DNA of 64,000 nucleotides from the NCBI RefSeq assembly GCF_001422925.1, contig NZ_LMNI01000013.1, positions 62,001 to 126,000 of the forward strand, written 5' to 3'. The stretch comes from Microbacterium sp. Leaf288. Its GTDB lineage: Bacteria > Actinomycetota > Actinomycetes > Actinomycetales > Microbacteriaceae. Positions 8,353 to 16,632 of this stretch are shown here, piece after piece; position 1 is the first letter of the stretch, and each line of letters starts with the position of its first letter. The notes beneath the pieces are model-generated. The model did not search any database. It was not told the origin of the DNA and saw only the letters and a program-made list of their open reading frames with translations. The translations under genes and the position numbers were made by a program.

Positions 8353-10635
8353 TCAGTCCTGCTGCGGGGCGTTGGCCATCGCGAGGAGGTCGTCGATCAT
8401 CTCGGGGCCGGCGCCCGCGCCGTCGCCGGCGAGCGCGCCCATCATGCCGATGCGGCCGATCGGGAACGACTCCATCATCTTGGACATGTCGACGCCCTCC
8501 GGCATGATCGACGCCGCGCTGTCGCCGAGGCCGCCCATCATCTGCGCGATCGCGGCCTGCACCACCGGGCCCGCGACCGGGTGGCTCAGCACCTCGCCCA
8601 TCGACGACGTGCGCGACAGCGGCAGCGTGAGCACGTCGCCCTCGACAGTCACGGCGACGGACGATCGGATGTCGCGGCTCGACGCCGCGACGTCGACGGT
8701 GTACTCGCCGCCCTCGACGACCCAGCGGTCGGCACGGATGTCCCAGTAGGCGAGGTCCTTGCGACGCACGGTCAGCGTCACGACCTGGGTCTCGCCCGGT
8801 TCGAGCGCGATCGATGCGAAGGCCTTGAGCTCGCGCGGTGCGCGCTGCACCGTCGATCCGGTCAGCGACGTGTAGACCTGGACGACCTCGCGGCCCGCGC
8901 GGTCGCCGGTGTTCGTGACGGCCACGGTCACCTCGACGTCGCCGCTCGCGTCGACCTGCGCCGCAGCATCCGCGTATGAGAACGACGTGTACGACAGCCC
9001 GTGGCCGAACGGGAACGCGACCTCGAGGCGGCGCGCGTCGTACCAGCGGTAGCCGACGAACAGGCCCTCGCCGTACCGGGTGTGCGAGAACTCGCCCGGG
9101 AAGTCGAGGAACGCGGGGGTGTCCTCGAGGCGCGCCGGGATCGTCTCGGTGAGCTTGGCCGACGGGTTGACATCGCCGAACAGCACGTCGGCGGTCGCAC
9201 CGCCGCCGGCCTGGCCGAGCAGCCAGCCCTCGAGGATCGCCGGCACGCGGTCGGCGAACGGCAGCGAGACGACGCCGCCGTTCGACAGGACCACGACGGT
9301 GTTCGGGTTCGCCGCGAGCACCGCGTCGACGAGCTCGAGCTGCGCCGCGGGCAGATCGATGTCGTCGCGGTCGTAGCCCTCCGACTCCAGTCGGGCGGGC
9401 AGGCCCAGGAACAGCAGGGCCACGTCGGCGACGGATGCTGCGGCCACGGCCTCGTCGCGCAGCGCCGTGGTCTCGTCGGCCGAGACCTCGAGCGCGTTGC
9501 TGAAGCCCTGCGCGTACGCGACGTCACCGCTCGCGAGCGCGCGGATCCCATCGAGGGCGGTGTCGAGGCGCGTCGGGTTGATCATCGACGAACCCGCGCC
9601 CTGGTAGCGGGGCTTCTCGGCGAACTCGCCGATGACGGCGAGCTTCGCGTCCTTCGCGAGCGGCAGCACGCCGCCGTCGTTCTTGAGCAGCACGATCGAT
9701 CGGCCGGCGGCCTCGCGGGCGAGGGCGTGGTGGGCGTCGACGTCGAGCGGTCCTGCGACGGCTCCGGAACCCTCGGTCGCCTTGCGCACGAGGTCCAGCA
9801 CGCGGCCGGCCGCGACATCCACCACCGACTCGTCCAGCGAGCCGTCCTGAACGGCCGCCACGATCTGCGCGTCGGTGACGCCGTTCGACGACGGCATCTC
9901 GAGGTCCATGCCCGCGGCCAGGCCCGGCACGCGCTCGTTGACGGCCCCCCAGTCCGACACCACGAGGCCCTCGAAGCCCCACTCGTCGCGCAGCACCTGG
10001 GTGAGCAGCCACGGGTCCTCTGACGCGTACACGCCGTTGATGCGGTTGTACGAGCACATGACGGTCCAGGGCTGGGCGTCCTCGACGACGCGCTGGAACC
10101 CGCGCAGGTAGATCTCGCGGAGCGGCCGCGGGTCGACGTCGGACGAGGACCGCATGCGGTCGTTCTCCTGGTTGTTGGCGGCGAAATGCTTGAGCGAGGT
10201 GCCCACGCCCTTCGACTGGATGCCCTGCACGATCGCGGCGCCGAGGACGCCCGAGACGATCGGGTCCTCGGAGAGGTACTCGAAGTTGCGGCCGCACAGG
10301 GGCGAGCGCTTGATGTTGATGCCGGGGCCGAGCAGCACCGCGACGCCCTCGATCGAGGTCTCGGTGCCGAGCGCCTCACCGACGCGGTGGACGAGGTCGA
10401 CGTCCCACGACGAGCCGAGGCCCACGGCGGGCGGGAAGCAGGTGGCGGGCACGCTGTCGCCGATGCCGAGGTGGTCGCCGCCCTCGCGCTGCTTGCGCAG
10501 GCCGTGCGGGCCATCGGTCACCATGACCGCGGGCACGCCCACGCGCTCGACCGGCTTGGTGTACCAGAAGCTCGCGCCGCTGGTCAGCGACGCCTTCTCT
10601 TCGAGGGTGAGTTCCGTGACATCGGGGATGCTCAT
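8353..10635 (-). CDS. GH3 beta-glucosidase-type glycoside hydrolase
   Basis: 760 residues with no signal peptide, so probably cytoplasmic. The (beta/alpha)8 domain carries the K-H-F-A-A-N-N motif and the nucleophile D228 in V-V-S-D-W-G-A-V. The alpha/beta sandwich domain has the E-S-E-G-Y-D-R-D-D block, and a fibronectin-III-like domain follows (F-P-F-G-H-G-L-S-Y-T onward). About 95 residues beyond this form a methionine-rich tail (M-M-G-G-L, S-K-M-M-E-S), as seen in some actinobacterial beta-glucosidases. It would hydrolyse imported beta-glucosides. It is divergent from a TetR regulator gene, with an inverted repeat in the gap, so it is the likely target of that regulator. Confidence 0.9.
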   Translation of the reverse strand: MSIPDVTELTLEEKASLTSGASFWYTKPVERVGVPAVMVTDGPHGLRKQREGGDHLGIGDSVPATCFPPAVGLGSSWDVDLVHRVGEALGTETSIEGVAVLLGPGINIKRSPLCGRNFEYLSEDPIVSGVLGAAIVQGIQSKGVGTSLKHFAANNQENDRMRSSSDVDPRPLREIYLRGFQRVVEDAQPWTVMCSYNRINGVYASEDPWLLTQVLRDEWGFEGLVVSDWGAVNERVPGLAAGMDLEMPSSNGVTDAQIVAAVQDGSLDESVVDVAAGRVLDLVRKATEGSGAVAGPLDVDAHHALAREAAGRSIVLLKNDGGVLPLAKDAKLAVIGEFAEKPRYQGAGSSMINPTRLDTALDGIRALASGDVAYAQGFSNALEVSADETTALRDEAVAAASVADVALLFLGLPARLESEGYDRDDIDLPAAQLELVDAVLAANPNTVVVLSNGGVVSLPFADRVPAILEGWLLGQAGGGATADVLFGDVNPSAKLTETIPARLEDTPAFLDFPGEFSHTRYGEGLFVGYRWYDARRLEVAFPFGHGLSYTSFSYADAAAQVDASGDVEVTVAVTNTGDRAGREVVQVYTSLTGSTVQRAPRELKAFASIALEPGETQVVTLTVRRKDLAYWDIRADRWVVEGGEYTVDVAASSRDIRSSVAVTVEGDVLTLPLSRTSSMGEVLSHPVAGPVVQAAIAQMMGGLGDSAASIMPEGVDMSKMMESFPIGRIGMMGALAGDGAGAGPEMIDDLLAMANAPQQD

Positions 10636-10689
10636 GGAGGTCCTTCCATGCTGAGGGGTGGCGAGCGCTCGGCGGTGAGCTCGCTCGCG

Positions 10690-10712
10690 AAAACCTTATG
10701 TTATTTGGTTTT
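10690..10712. promoter_or_regulatory. Inverted repeat AAAACC-N11-GGTTTT, candidate TetR operator
   Basis: Six-base arms separated by 11 bases lie in the AT-rich 111-base gap between the divergent GH3 and tetR genes. The same AAACC-N11-GGTTT pattern recurs with longer arms at 11436-11464, just after tetR. The match of spacing supports a common binding protein. Confidence 0.4.
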
Positions 10713-10746
10713 GAGAAATCAAGCGATGTTCGGGTTTACTTCTCTC

Positions 10747-11412
10747 ATGACAGAGAGCGGGCCGGGGCGACGGGGCTCCTATGCGAAGGGCGTCGCGAAG
10801 CGCGAGGAGATCCTCACGCGCGCACTGGACGTCATCGCCCGCGAGGGCTACCGCGGCGCATCGGTGAAGGAGCTGGCGGATGCCGTCGGCCTCAGCCAGG
10901 CCGGACTCCTCCACTACTTCGACAGCAAGGAGGAACTCTTCACCGAGATCCTCCGCAAACGCGACGAGCTCGACTCCGTCGGCCAGGGACTCGGGGGCGA
11001 CCTCCAGCAGGGACTGATCGCAGCCCGGACCGGCGAGCCGCTCGACATCCGCTCCGGCTACCTCGACATCATCCGTCACAACGCCGACGTCCCCGGGCTC
11101 GTGCACCTGTTCGCCCGGCTGTCCGTCGACGCGGCCGATCCGGAGCATCCGGCCCACCAGTTCTTCGTCACCCGCGGCGAGAGCCTGCGCGGATTCTTCG
11201 CCGAGGCGGTCGCTGCGAAGCAGGCCGCCGGCGAGATCACCGACCGGGTCGACTCCGAGACGATCGCGCGCCTGTTCCAGGCCGTCGCCGATGGCATGCA
11301 GCTGCAGTGGATGCTGGAGCCCGACGTCGACATGGCCGCCACCGTGGGCGCGCTGTTCGAGCTGCTCGCGCCCGCATCGACAGCACCCCGCGAGGCCGAC
11401 GGCCAGAAGTAA
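10747..11412 (+). CDS. TetR-family regulator, probable regulator of the adjacent GH3 gene
   Basis: 221 residues. The helix-turn-helix is about residues 17-60 (R-E-E-I-L-T-R-A-L-D-V-I, G-Y-R-G-A-S-V-K-E-L-A-D-A-V-G-L-S-Q-A-G-L-L-H-Y-F). The remainder is a ligand-binding helical domain with D-P-E-H-P-A-H-Q-F-F and D-G-M-Q-L-Q-W-M-L. It is clearly paralogous to the TetR protein at 24983-25741, sharing A-G-L-L-H-x-F-x-S-K, R-D-E-L and P-x-H-P-A-H. The ATG at 10747 has no obvious ribosome binding site; ATG 10726 is in frame. It is divergent from the GH3 beta-glucosidase gene and flanked on both sides by matching inverted repeats. Confidence 0.88.
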   Translation: MTESGPGRRGSYAKGVAKREEILTRALDVIAREGYRGASVKELADAVGLSQAGLLHYFDSKEELFTEILRKRDELDSVGQGLGGDLQQGLIAARTGEPLDIRSGYLDIIRHNADVPGLVHLFARLSVDAADPEHPAHQFFVTRGESLRGFFAEAVAAKQAAGEITDRVDSETIARLFQAVADGMQLQWMLEPDVDMAATVGALFELLAPASTAPREADGQK

Positions 11413-11435
11413 CGATTCCGCAACCCTCCTTCGCA

Positions 11436-11464
11436 ACTGAAACCGAACGCCGCTAGGTTTCAGT
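11436..11464. promoter_or_regulatory. Inverted repeat ACTGAAACC-N11-GGTTTCAGT
   Basis: Perfect nine-base arms with an 11-base spacer, between tetR and the phosphatase-like gene. The inner AAACC-N11-GGTTT equals the repeat at 10690-10712, and the spacer end plus right arm (GCCGCTAGGTTT) equals part of the palindromic region before the second TetR-controlled locus near 25831-25842, read on the minus strand. A TetR operator is the likeliest reading. Confidence 0.45.
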
Positions 11465-11505
11465 CTCGCGGTCGATCGACCGCGAACCCCATCGAAGGAG
11501 ATGAC

Positions 11506-12297
11506 ATGAATCGGACGACCGGACGTCTCGCGATAGCCGCGAGCATCGTGCTGGGCGCGTCGCTGCTGGGCGGCTGGACCGTGCAGCAGCAGGTGCAGGC
11601 CGCACCGCCGGACCACGCCCAGAAGAATGCCACCGTCCAGGTGTTCCTCACCCGCCACGGCAAGACCGTGCTCAACACGCTCGATCGCGTGCAGGGCTGG
11701 TCGGACTCGCCGCTCACGGCACCCGGCCGGGCCGTCGCGGAAGTCGTGGGCGAGAACCTCGGCGAGCGCGAGGGACGGATGGATGCCGCCTACTCGGCCG
11801 ACATGGTCCGTCACTACGAGACGGCGAGCCTCATGCTCGACGCGATGGGCTCGAAGCTCGAGCCGGTCCGCCTCGAAGGACTGCGCGAGATCAACTTCGG
11901 CGCCTTCGAGGGCGCCGAGAACGGCGAGATGTGGTCGGAGATCTTGGAGCACCTCGGCGTCTCGACGATCGAGGAGGCCCTGGACGGCCGGAGCATGACC
12001 GACCTCGTCGGGGTGATCAAGGAGATCGATCCCGACCCGGCATTGCCCGCCGAGGACTGCGGCGACGTCAACGCCCGCATGATGGACAGCCTGAACGAGA
12101 TCGCCGCGGATGCCGCCAAGCACCGCGACGACCAGGTGCTCGTCGTCTCGAGCGGCCTGTCGATCATGTGCGTGCTCGACGCCCTGGGCTCCGAGCTGCC
12201 GCCGACCGGCATCGCGAACGGCGCCGTGAACCTGCTCGAGTACAAGGCGGGGCGCTGGAGCGTGAAGTCCGTCAACGACACGAGCTACGCCGGCTGA
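11506..12297 (+). CDS. Exported histidine-phosphatase-fold protein, catalytic His apparently lost
   Basis: 263 residues. A signal peptide (basic start, hydrophobic I-A-A-S-I-V-L-G-A-S-L-L-G-G, end near V-Q-A-A) points to export. The mature part is a histidine phosphatase: the L-T-R-H-G-K-T motif has H51, then S-D-S-P-L-T-A-x-G and A-D-M-V-R-H-Y-E-T-A. The second conserved histidine, normally in V-S-H-G, is serine here (V-V-S-S-G, S216). Activity may therefore be altered or absent. AAGGAG lies just upstream of the ATG. It stands alone between tetR and a hairpin terminator; its role is unknown. Confidence 0.8.
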   Translation: MNRTTGRLAIAASIVLGASLLGGWTVQQQVQAAPPDHAQKNATVQVFLTRHGKTVLNTLDRVQGWSDSPLTAPGRAVAEVVGENLGEREGRMDAAYSADMVRHYETASLMLDAMGSKLEPVRLEGLREINFGAFEGAENGEMWSEILEHLGVSTIEEALDGRSMTDLVGVIKEIDPDPALPAEDCGDVNARMMDSLNEIAADAAKHRDDQVLVVSSGLSIMCVLDALGSELPPTGIANGAVNLLEYKAGRWSVKSVNDTSYAG

Positions 12298-12302
12298 CCC
12301 GA

Positions 12303-12326
12303 GGGCGGGAGCTGCATCTCCCGCCC
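12303..12326 (+). terminator. Hairpin terminator after the phosphatase-like gene
   Basis: GGGCGGGAG (12303-12311) pairs perfectly with CTCCCGCCC (12318-12326) around a six-base loop, five bases after the stop codon. There is no T-tract, as is usual in this window. Confidence 0.65.
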
Positions 12327-12344
12327 GACATCTACGATGCACGT

Positions 12345-13535
12345 ATGCCCCTGGCCACCCCCGACGTCCGTCGCCACAACCTCGGGCTGGTGCTGCGGCA
12401 GGTGCTCGAGACGGGGGCGATCGCCCGCAGCGACATCGCCGGGCGAACCGGCCTCTCGCGGGGCGCGGTGACCTCGCTGGTCGCGGATCTCCTGGACGCC
12501 GGCCTCGTGCGCGAGGCCGATGTGGTCCCCGCCGAGGGCCTCGGCCGGCCCCGCGTGCACCTGGAGCCCGCCGGCGAGGACGTGTGCACGCTCACCGCGC
12601 TGCTCGACGCCGACAAGGCGACCGCCGTCTTCGCGGCGCTGGACGGCACCACCCTCGCCCGCGTCGACGAGCGGCACGGCCGGCCGATGGGCGATCCCGA
12701 CGCCGTGGTCGGCGTGCTCGCGGACGTCGTCGACGAGGCGGCCGCGACACTGACCGGGCGACGGATCGTCGATCTCACCGCCGTCGTCTGGGCGCCCGTC
12801 GGCGGCGCTCCCCCGCGGGTGCTCGCCGACACCGACCTCGAGTGGGGCGAGGTCGATCTCCTCGCCCTGCTGCGAGCGCGGTCGACCGTCGTCTCGGCCT
12901 TCGAGGCCTCCGGCGGCGAGGTGCGCCTCGTGCCCGACAGCCAAGTGGCGGCGCTCGCCGAACACGCCTCCGCGGGCCGGCCGGCCACTCTCCTCTACAT
13001 CAAGAGCGACTCGGGCATCGGCGGGGCCATCGTCTTCGACGAAGACTCGCCGCGGGTCGTCGGCGCCGCGCTGGGCCACCTGCCGGTGGTCCCCGGCGGC
13101 CAGCTGTGCCTGTGCGGCCAGCACGGATGCCTCGTCACGGTCGCCGGCCCCGACCACCTCCTCGCTGCGGCCGGACTCGCGGGACTCGCCGACCAGGCGG
13201 GGCTCGCGGCCGCGAGCGAGGAGTTCGTCCGCCGCATCCGAGCTGGCGAATCCGCAGCCACCGGGGCCTGGCGTGCCGGCGTCGCGGAGATCGCTCGATC
13301 GCTCCAGATCGTCGCGCTCTCCGTCGACCCGGACGTCATCGTCGTCGGCGGCTACCTCGCGTCGCTCGCGGACGAGGTCGATGCCGCATTCCGCGCCATC
13401 CAGCCGCGCATCGCCCATGCGGCCGAGCTGACGCCGGCGCCGGTCATCGGCAGCGCGCTCGGCGCGGACGCCGCCCTCCGGGGTGCGCAGCACGGCGCCC
13501 GCGAACGCCTGCTCGCCGATCCCCTCGCGATCTGA
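12345..13535 (+). CDS. ROK-family transcriptional regulator
   Basis: 396 residues. An N-terminal winged helix (H-N-L-G-L-V-L-R-Q-V-L-E-T-G-A-I-A-R-S-D-I-A, T-G-L-S-R-G-A-V-T-S-L-V) precedes a ROK sugar-kinase-like domain. The domain shows S-D-S-G-I-G-G-A-I, the zinc-ligand C-x-C-G-x-x-G-C loop and G-H-L-P-V-V. The glutamate that usually follows the cysteine loop is not present at the expected place. ROK repressors sense sugars or sugar phosphates. It is followed 139 bases later by an MFS sugar carrier and an esterase, its probable targets. The start at 12345 follows the hairpin and no strong ribosome binding site is visible. Confidence 0.88.
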   Translation: MPLATPDVRRHNLGLVLRQVLETGAIARSDIAGRTGLSRGAVTSLVADLLDAGLVREADVVPAEGLGRPRVHLEPAGEDVCTLTALLDADKATAVFAALDGTTLARVDERHGRPMGDPDAVVGVLADVVDEAAATLTGRRIVDLTAVVWAPVGGAPPRVLADTDLEWGEVDLLALLRARSTVVSAFEASGGEVRLVPDSQVAALAEHASAGRPATLLYIKSDSGIGGAIVFDEDSPRVVGAALGHLPVVPGGQLCLCGQHGCLVTVAGPDHLLAAAGLAGLADQAGLAAASEEFVRRIRAGESAATGAWRAGVAEIARSLQIVALSVDPDVIVVGGYLASLADEVDAAFRAIQPRIAHAAELTPAPVIGSALGADAALRGAQHGARERLLADPLAI

Positions 13536-13577
13536 GCGCCGCGCCGGCCCTCGCATAGCGCGGCACGCACAACATAA

Positions 13578-13590
13578 TTCAGGACTTGAA
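13578..13590. promoter_or_regulatory. Candidate ROK operator upstream of MFS carrier gene
   Basis: TTCAGGACTTGAA is an imperfect 13-base palindrome (10 of 13 positions symmetric) in the AT-richer part of the 139-base gap between the ROK gene and the carrier gene. Position and symmetry suit a repressor site; the pairing with the ROK protein is inference. Confidence 0.35.
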
Positions 13591-13674
13591 CTTTCTTCCG
13601 AAGAGTCCCACACTGTAAGCCGAACGCTGTTCGTGTTTCACCCCGCACCCGACGTCTCGACGATGAGGAGTCCC

Positions 13675-14982
13675 ATGACCACGCACCCCGCCGGCGATCC
13701 GGCCTCGGCGATCGCGCCCACCGGCACCATCGCGAACACCCCGCCCGCGGCGGGCGAGCCCGCGGCCAGCCCGCCGCCGTCGAAAGCGCTGCTGCCCGGC
13801 ATCCTGATCAACGCGCTCGCCCTGTTCGCCACCTACGGCGGCCTCATCGCAGTGCTGCTCCCCTCGCAGCTGTACCTGCTCGACCCCGAGCACAAGGCCG
13901 AGAACCTCACGATCGTCCAGACCATCTCGTTCGTGTTCACGCTGTTCGCGCAGCCGATCGTCGGCGCACTGAGCGACCGCACGCGTTCGCGGTTCGGGCG
14001 TCGGGCGCCGTGGATGGTCTCGGGTGCGGTGATCGGCGCGCTGTTCCTCTTCGGCCTCGGGGCGATGAACACGGTGTTCTGGATCGCGATCTTCTGGGTC
14101 GTCATCCAGGTGTCGCTCAACGCGGTGCAGGGGCCGCTGACGGCCATCACCCCCGACCGATTCCGGCGCGATCGGCGCGGCGCGGCGAGCGCGATGTTCG
14201 GCATCGGCACACAGGTCGGCATGACGCTCGGCGTGATGCTGGCCGGCGCGCTGGGCAGCAGCATCGGGATCGGCTACAGCGTCTTCGGCATCATCGTCGT
14301 CATCGCGACCGTGCTGTTCGTGCTCCTCAACCGCGACTGGTCGTCGAAGGACGCGGCGGTCGAGCCCTGGAGCTGGGCGCGCTTCTTCGCCGGTTTCTGG
14401 ATCGACCCGCGCAAGCACCCCGACTTCTTCTGGGCCTTCACCGCGCGGTTCCTGCTCATCCTCGGCTACTTCGTCGTGACCGCGTTCCAGCTCTACATCC
14501 TCACCGACTACATCAAGATGTCGCTCGGCGAGGCGCAGGGCGCCGTGGTCACGCTGACCCTCCTGTCGCTCGCGCCGACGCTCGCGGCGATCATCGTGTC
14601 GGGATGGTGGAGCGACAAGGCCGGCCGTCGCAAGGTGTTCATCTACGCCGCATCCGTCGTGATGGTCGTGGCCCTGGCGTTCCCGCTGTTCATGCCGGAC
14701 CTCACCGGAATGATCGTCATGAGCGTCCTCAACGGCATCGGGTTCGGCCTCTACATGGCGTGCGACGCGGCCCTCATGACCGAGGTGCTGCCCAGCCAGG
14801 AGGCGGCCGCCAAGGACCTCGGCATCCTCAATGTGGCGACCAACATCCCGCAGGCGCTCAGCTCGGTGATCGCGCTCGCGATCATCTCGGCGTTCGGCGG
14901 CTACGCCTCGCTGTTCGTGTTCGGCATGGTCTTCGTGGTGCTCGCCGCGCTCGCGCTCATCCCGATCAAGAGCGTGCGGTAG
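13675..14982 (+). CDS. MFS transporter, sucrose/SLC45-like or GPH-like
   Basis: 435 residues. A proline- and alanine-rich cytoplasmic N-terminus of about 40 residues is followed by about 12 hydrophobic segments. The loop after the second helix, G-A-L-S-D-R-T-R-S-R-F-G-R-R-A-P-W, is the S-D-R-T-R-S-R-x-G-R-R-x-P signature of sugar:cation symporters related to SLC45 and GPH carriers. W-W-S-D-K-A-G-R-R is the matching central loop. GAGGAG lies four bases before the chosen ATG at 13675. It probably imports a glycoside or disaccharide under ROK control and is followed 49 bases later by a carboxylesterase. Confidence 0.85.
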   Translation: MTTHPAGDPASAIAPTGTIANTPPAAGEPAASPPPSKALLPGILINALALFATYGGLIAVLLPSQLYLLDPEHKAENLTIVQTISFVFTLFAQPIVGALSDRTRSRFGRRAPWMVSGAVIGALFLFGLGAMNTVFWIAIFWVVIQVSLNAVQGPLTAITPDRFRRDRRGAASAMFGIGTQVGMTLGVMLAGALGSSIGIGYSVFGIIVVIATVLFVLLNRDWSSKDAAVEPWSWARFFAGFWIDPRKHPDFFWAFTARFLLILGYFVVTAFQLYILTDYIKMSLGEAQGAVVTLTLLSLAPTLAAIIVSGWWSDKAGRRKVFIYAASVVMVVALAFPLFMPDLTGMIVMSVLNGIGFGLYMACDAALMTEVLPSQEAAAKDLGILNVATNIPQALSSVIALAIISAFGGYASLFVFGMVFVVLAALALIPIKSVR

Positions 14983-15031
14983 CCGACGGATCCACGGTAG
15001 ACATCTAGAACCATGCGATAGGAGAGAGTGC

Positions 15032-16534
15032 ATGACCGACACCACGACGACCACCCGCTACGCGGAGGCCGGCACCGTCACCGGAAGGGTGCGCGGCTTC
15101 TGGCGGGGCGAGCCGGGCGCCGGCGGATCGGCCGCGTTCCTCGGCATCCCGTTCGCGAAGCCGCCGGTCGGCGAGCTGCGGTTCGCGGCGCCGGTGCCGG
15201 CGGAGCCCTGGGAGGGCGTGCGGGACGCCCTCGCGTTCGGGGCGACCGCCCAGCGCGGCGACCCCGGCGTGACCCTCATCCCCGAGCCGTCCGTGCCGGG
15301 CGAGTCGACCCTCAATGTCAACGTCTTCACGCCGGTTCCCGGACAGACGGATGCGGCCCTCCCGGTGCTCGTGTGGATCCACGGCGGCGGCTACTTCGCC
15401 GGCTCGCCCGCGAGCCCCTGGTACGACGGCCGTGCGTTCAACCGCGACGGCGTGGTCACCGTGACGATCTCGTATCGGCTCGGCTTCGACGGGTTCGGCT
15501 GGATCGAGGACGCCCCCTCGAACCGGGGTGTGCGGGACTGGCTGCTGGCGCTGCAGTGGGTGCAGGACAACATCCGGGGCTTCGGCGGCGACCCGTCGCG
15601 GGTCACGATCGCGGGACAGTCCGCGGGCGGCGGTGCGGTGCTGACCCTGCTCGGGATGCCGGCGGCCCAGCACCTCTTCCACTCGGTGTGGGCGCTGTCC
15701 GGCGCCACCGCAGACGTGGCCGCCGATCGTTGGGAGGCGATCGGGCGCGACGTCGCGGCGCGCGTCGGGGTCGCACCGACCCGCCGAGCGCTGTCGACCG
15801 TGCCGGAGGAGCGCATCATCGACGCGCAGAAGAAGGCGACGAGCGTGGCCGGCCCGGACGCGATCACCAAGCTGCTCGACGACGGGCTGCTGCTCGGCCC
15901 GTCGATCGACGGCGACCTGCTCACCCGGCCCACGATCGCCTCGCTCGCGGCGGGCGTCGGCGCCGACAAGCCGCTCGTGCTCGGCGCCACCGACGACGAG
16001 TTCTCGATGGTCGTGGCGGGGCGCGCGAAGACGCTCCGCTGGATCCCGCTGCGACTCCTGCTCGGCCGGTCCGGACTGAAAGGGCCGCAGCGCAAGGCGT
16101 ACCTCGCGGCGAACCGGGATGTCGTGGCACGTGGTCATGCCGCCGTGCTCGGCCGCTACATCACCGACCGGATGTTCCGGAGCGCCGTCGTGCGCACGGC
16201 GCGGGCGCGCGGCGCCGCCCCGACGTGGGTGTACCGCTACGCGTTCCGCTCGTCGCAGCCCGGCGCGGTGAACGGCTCGGCCGTGCACTGCATCGACGTG
16301 CCGTTCTGGTTCGACTGCCTCGACTCGGTGCAGATCGAGCCCCTCACCGGCCCGAACCCGCCGCAGATGCTCGCCGACCAGACGCACTCGGCCGCGGTCG
16401 GCCTCATCGTCGACGCCGATCCCGGCTGGCCGGCATGGTCGGGCGCTCCAGGCACCACGCGCGTGTTCGGCGGGCCGGCGGGATCTCCCGACGTCGACCC
16501 CCACGGCTACGCCGCGGTCGCGTCGCTGCTCTGA
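15032..16534 (+). CDS. Type-B carboxylesterase
   Basis: 500 residues, the normal size for the carboxylesterase/lipase type-B family. Visible are the N-terminal F-L-G-I-P-F-A-K-P-P-V-G-E-L-R-F block, the oxyanion H-G-G-G-Y loop and the nucleophile S197 in G-Q-S-A-G-G. The acid is probably in D-D-E-F, and the histidine is in V-H-C-I-D-V-P-F. It hydrolyses carboxylic esters, perhaps acyl decorations on plant glycosides, but the substrate is not evident. AGGAGAG precedes the ATG. It probably belongs to one transcript with the MFS carrier gene and ends at a hairpin shared with the convergent LLM gene. Confidence 0.9.
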   Translation: MTDTTTTTRYAEAGTVTGRVRGFWRGEPGAGGSAAFLGIPFAKPPVGELRFAAPVPAEPWEGVRDALAFGATAQRGDPGVTLIPEPSVPGESTLNVNVFTPVPGQTDAALPVLVWIHGGGYFAGSPASPWYDGRAFNRDGVVTVTISYRLGFDGFGWIEDAPSNRGVRDWLLALQWVQDNIRGFGGDPSRVTIAGQSAGGGAVLTLLGMPAAQHLFHSVWALSGATADVAADRWEAIGRDVAARVGVAPTRRALSTVPEERIIDAQKKATSVAGPDAITKLLDDGLLLGPSIDGDLLTRPTIASLAAGVGADKPLVLGATDDEFSMVVAGRAKTLRWIPLRLLLGRSGLKGPQRKAYLAANRDVVARGHAAVLGRYITDRMFRSAVVRTARARGAAPTWVYRYAFRSSQPGAVNGSAVHCIDVPFWFDCLDSVQIEPLTGPNPPQMLADQTHSAAVGLIVDADPGWPAWSGAPGTTRVFGGPAGSPDVDPHGYAAVASLL

Positions 16535-16574
16535 CCTCAGACTCCCGCCGCCCCTGCAGCGCGGGAATCGCGAA

Positions 16575-16614
16575 AGGGTGGGTCCCCGCCGATGCAGAGG
16601 TGAGGACCCACCCT
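16575..16614. terminator. Bidirectional hairpin terminator
   Basis: AGGGTGGGTCC (16575-16585) and GGACCCACCCT (16604-16614) form a perfect 11-base stem with an 18-base loop. It is flanked by AAA on the left and CTT on the right, between convergent esterase and LLM genes. Confidence 0.7.
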
Positions 16615-16632
16615 CTTCGTGTGCGTGGTGCG

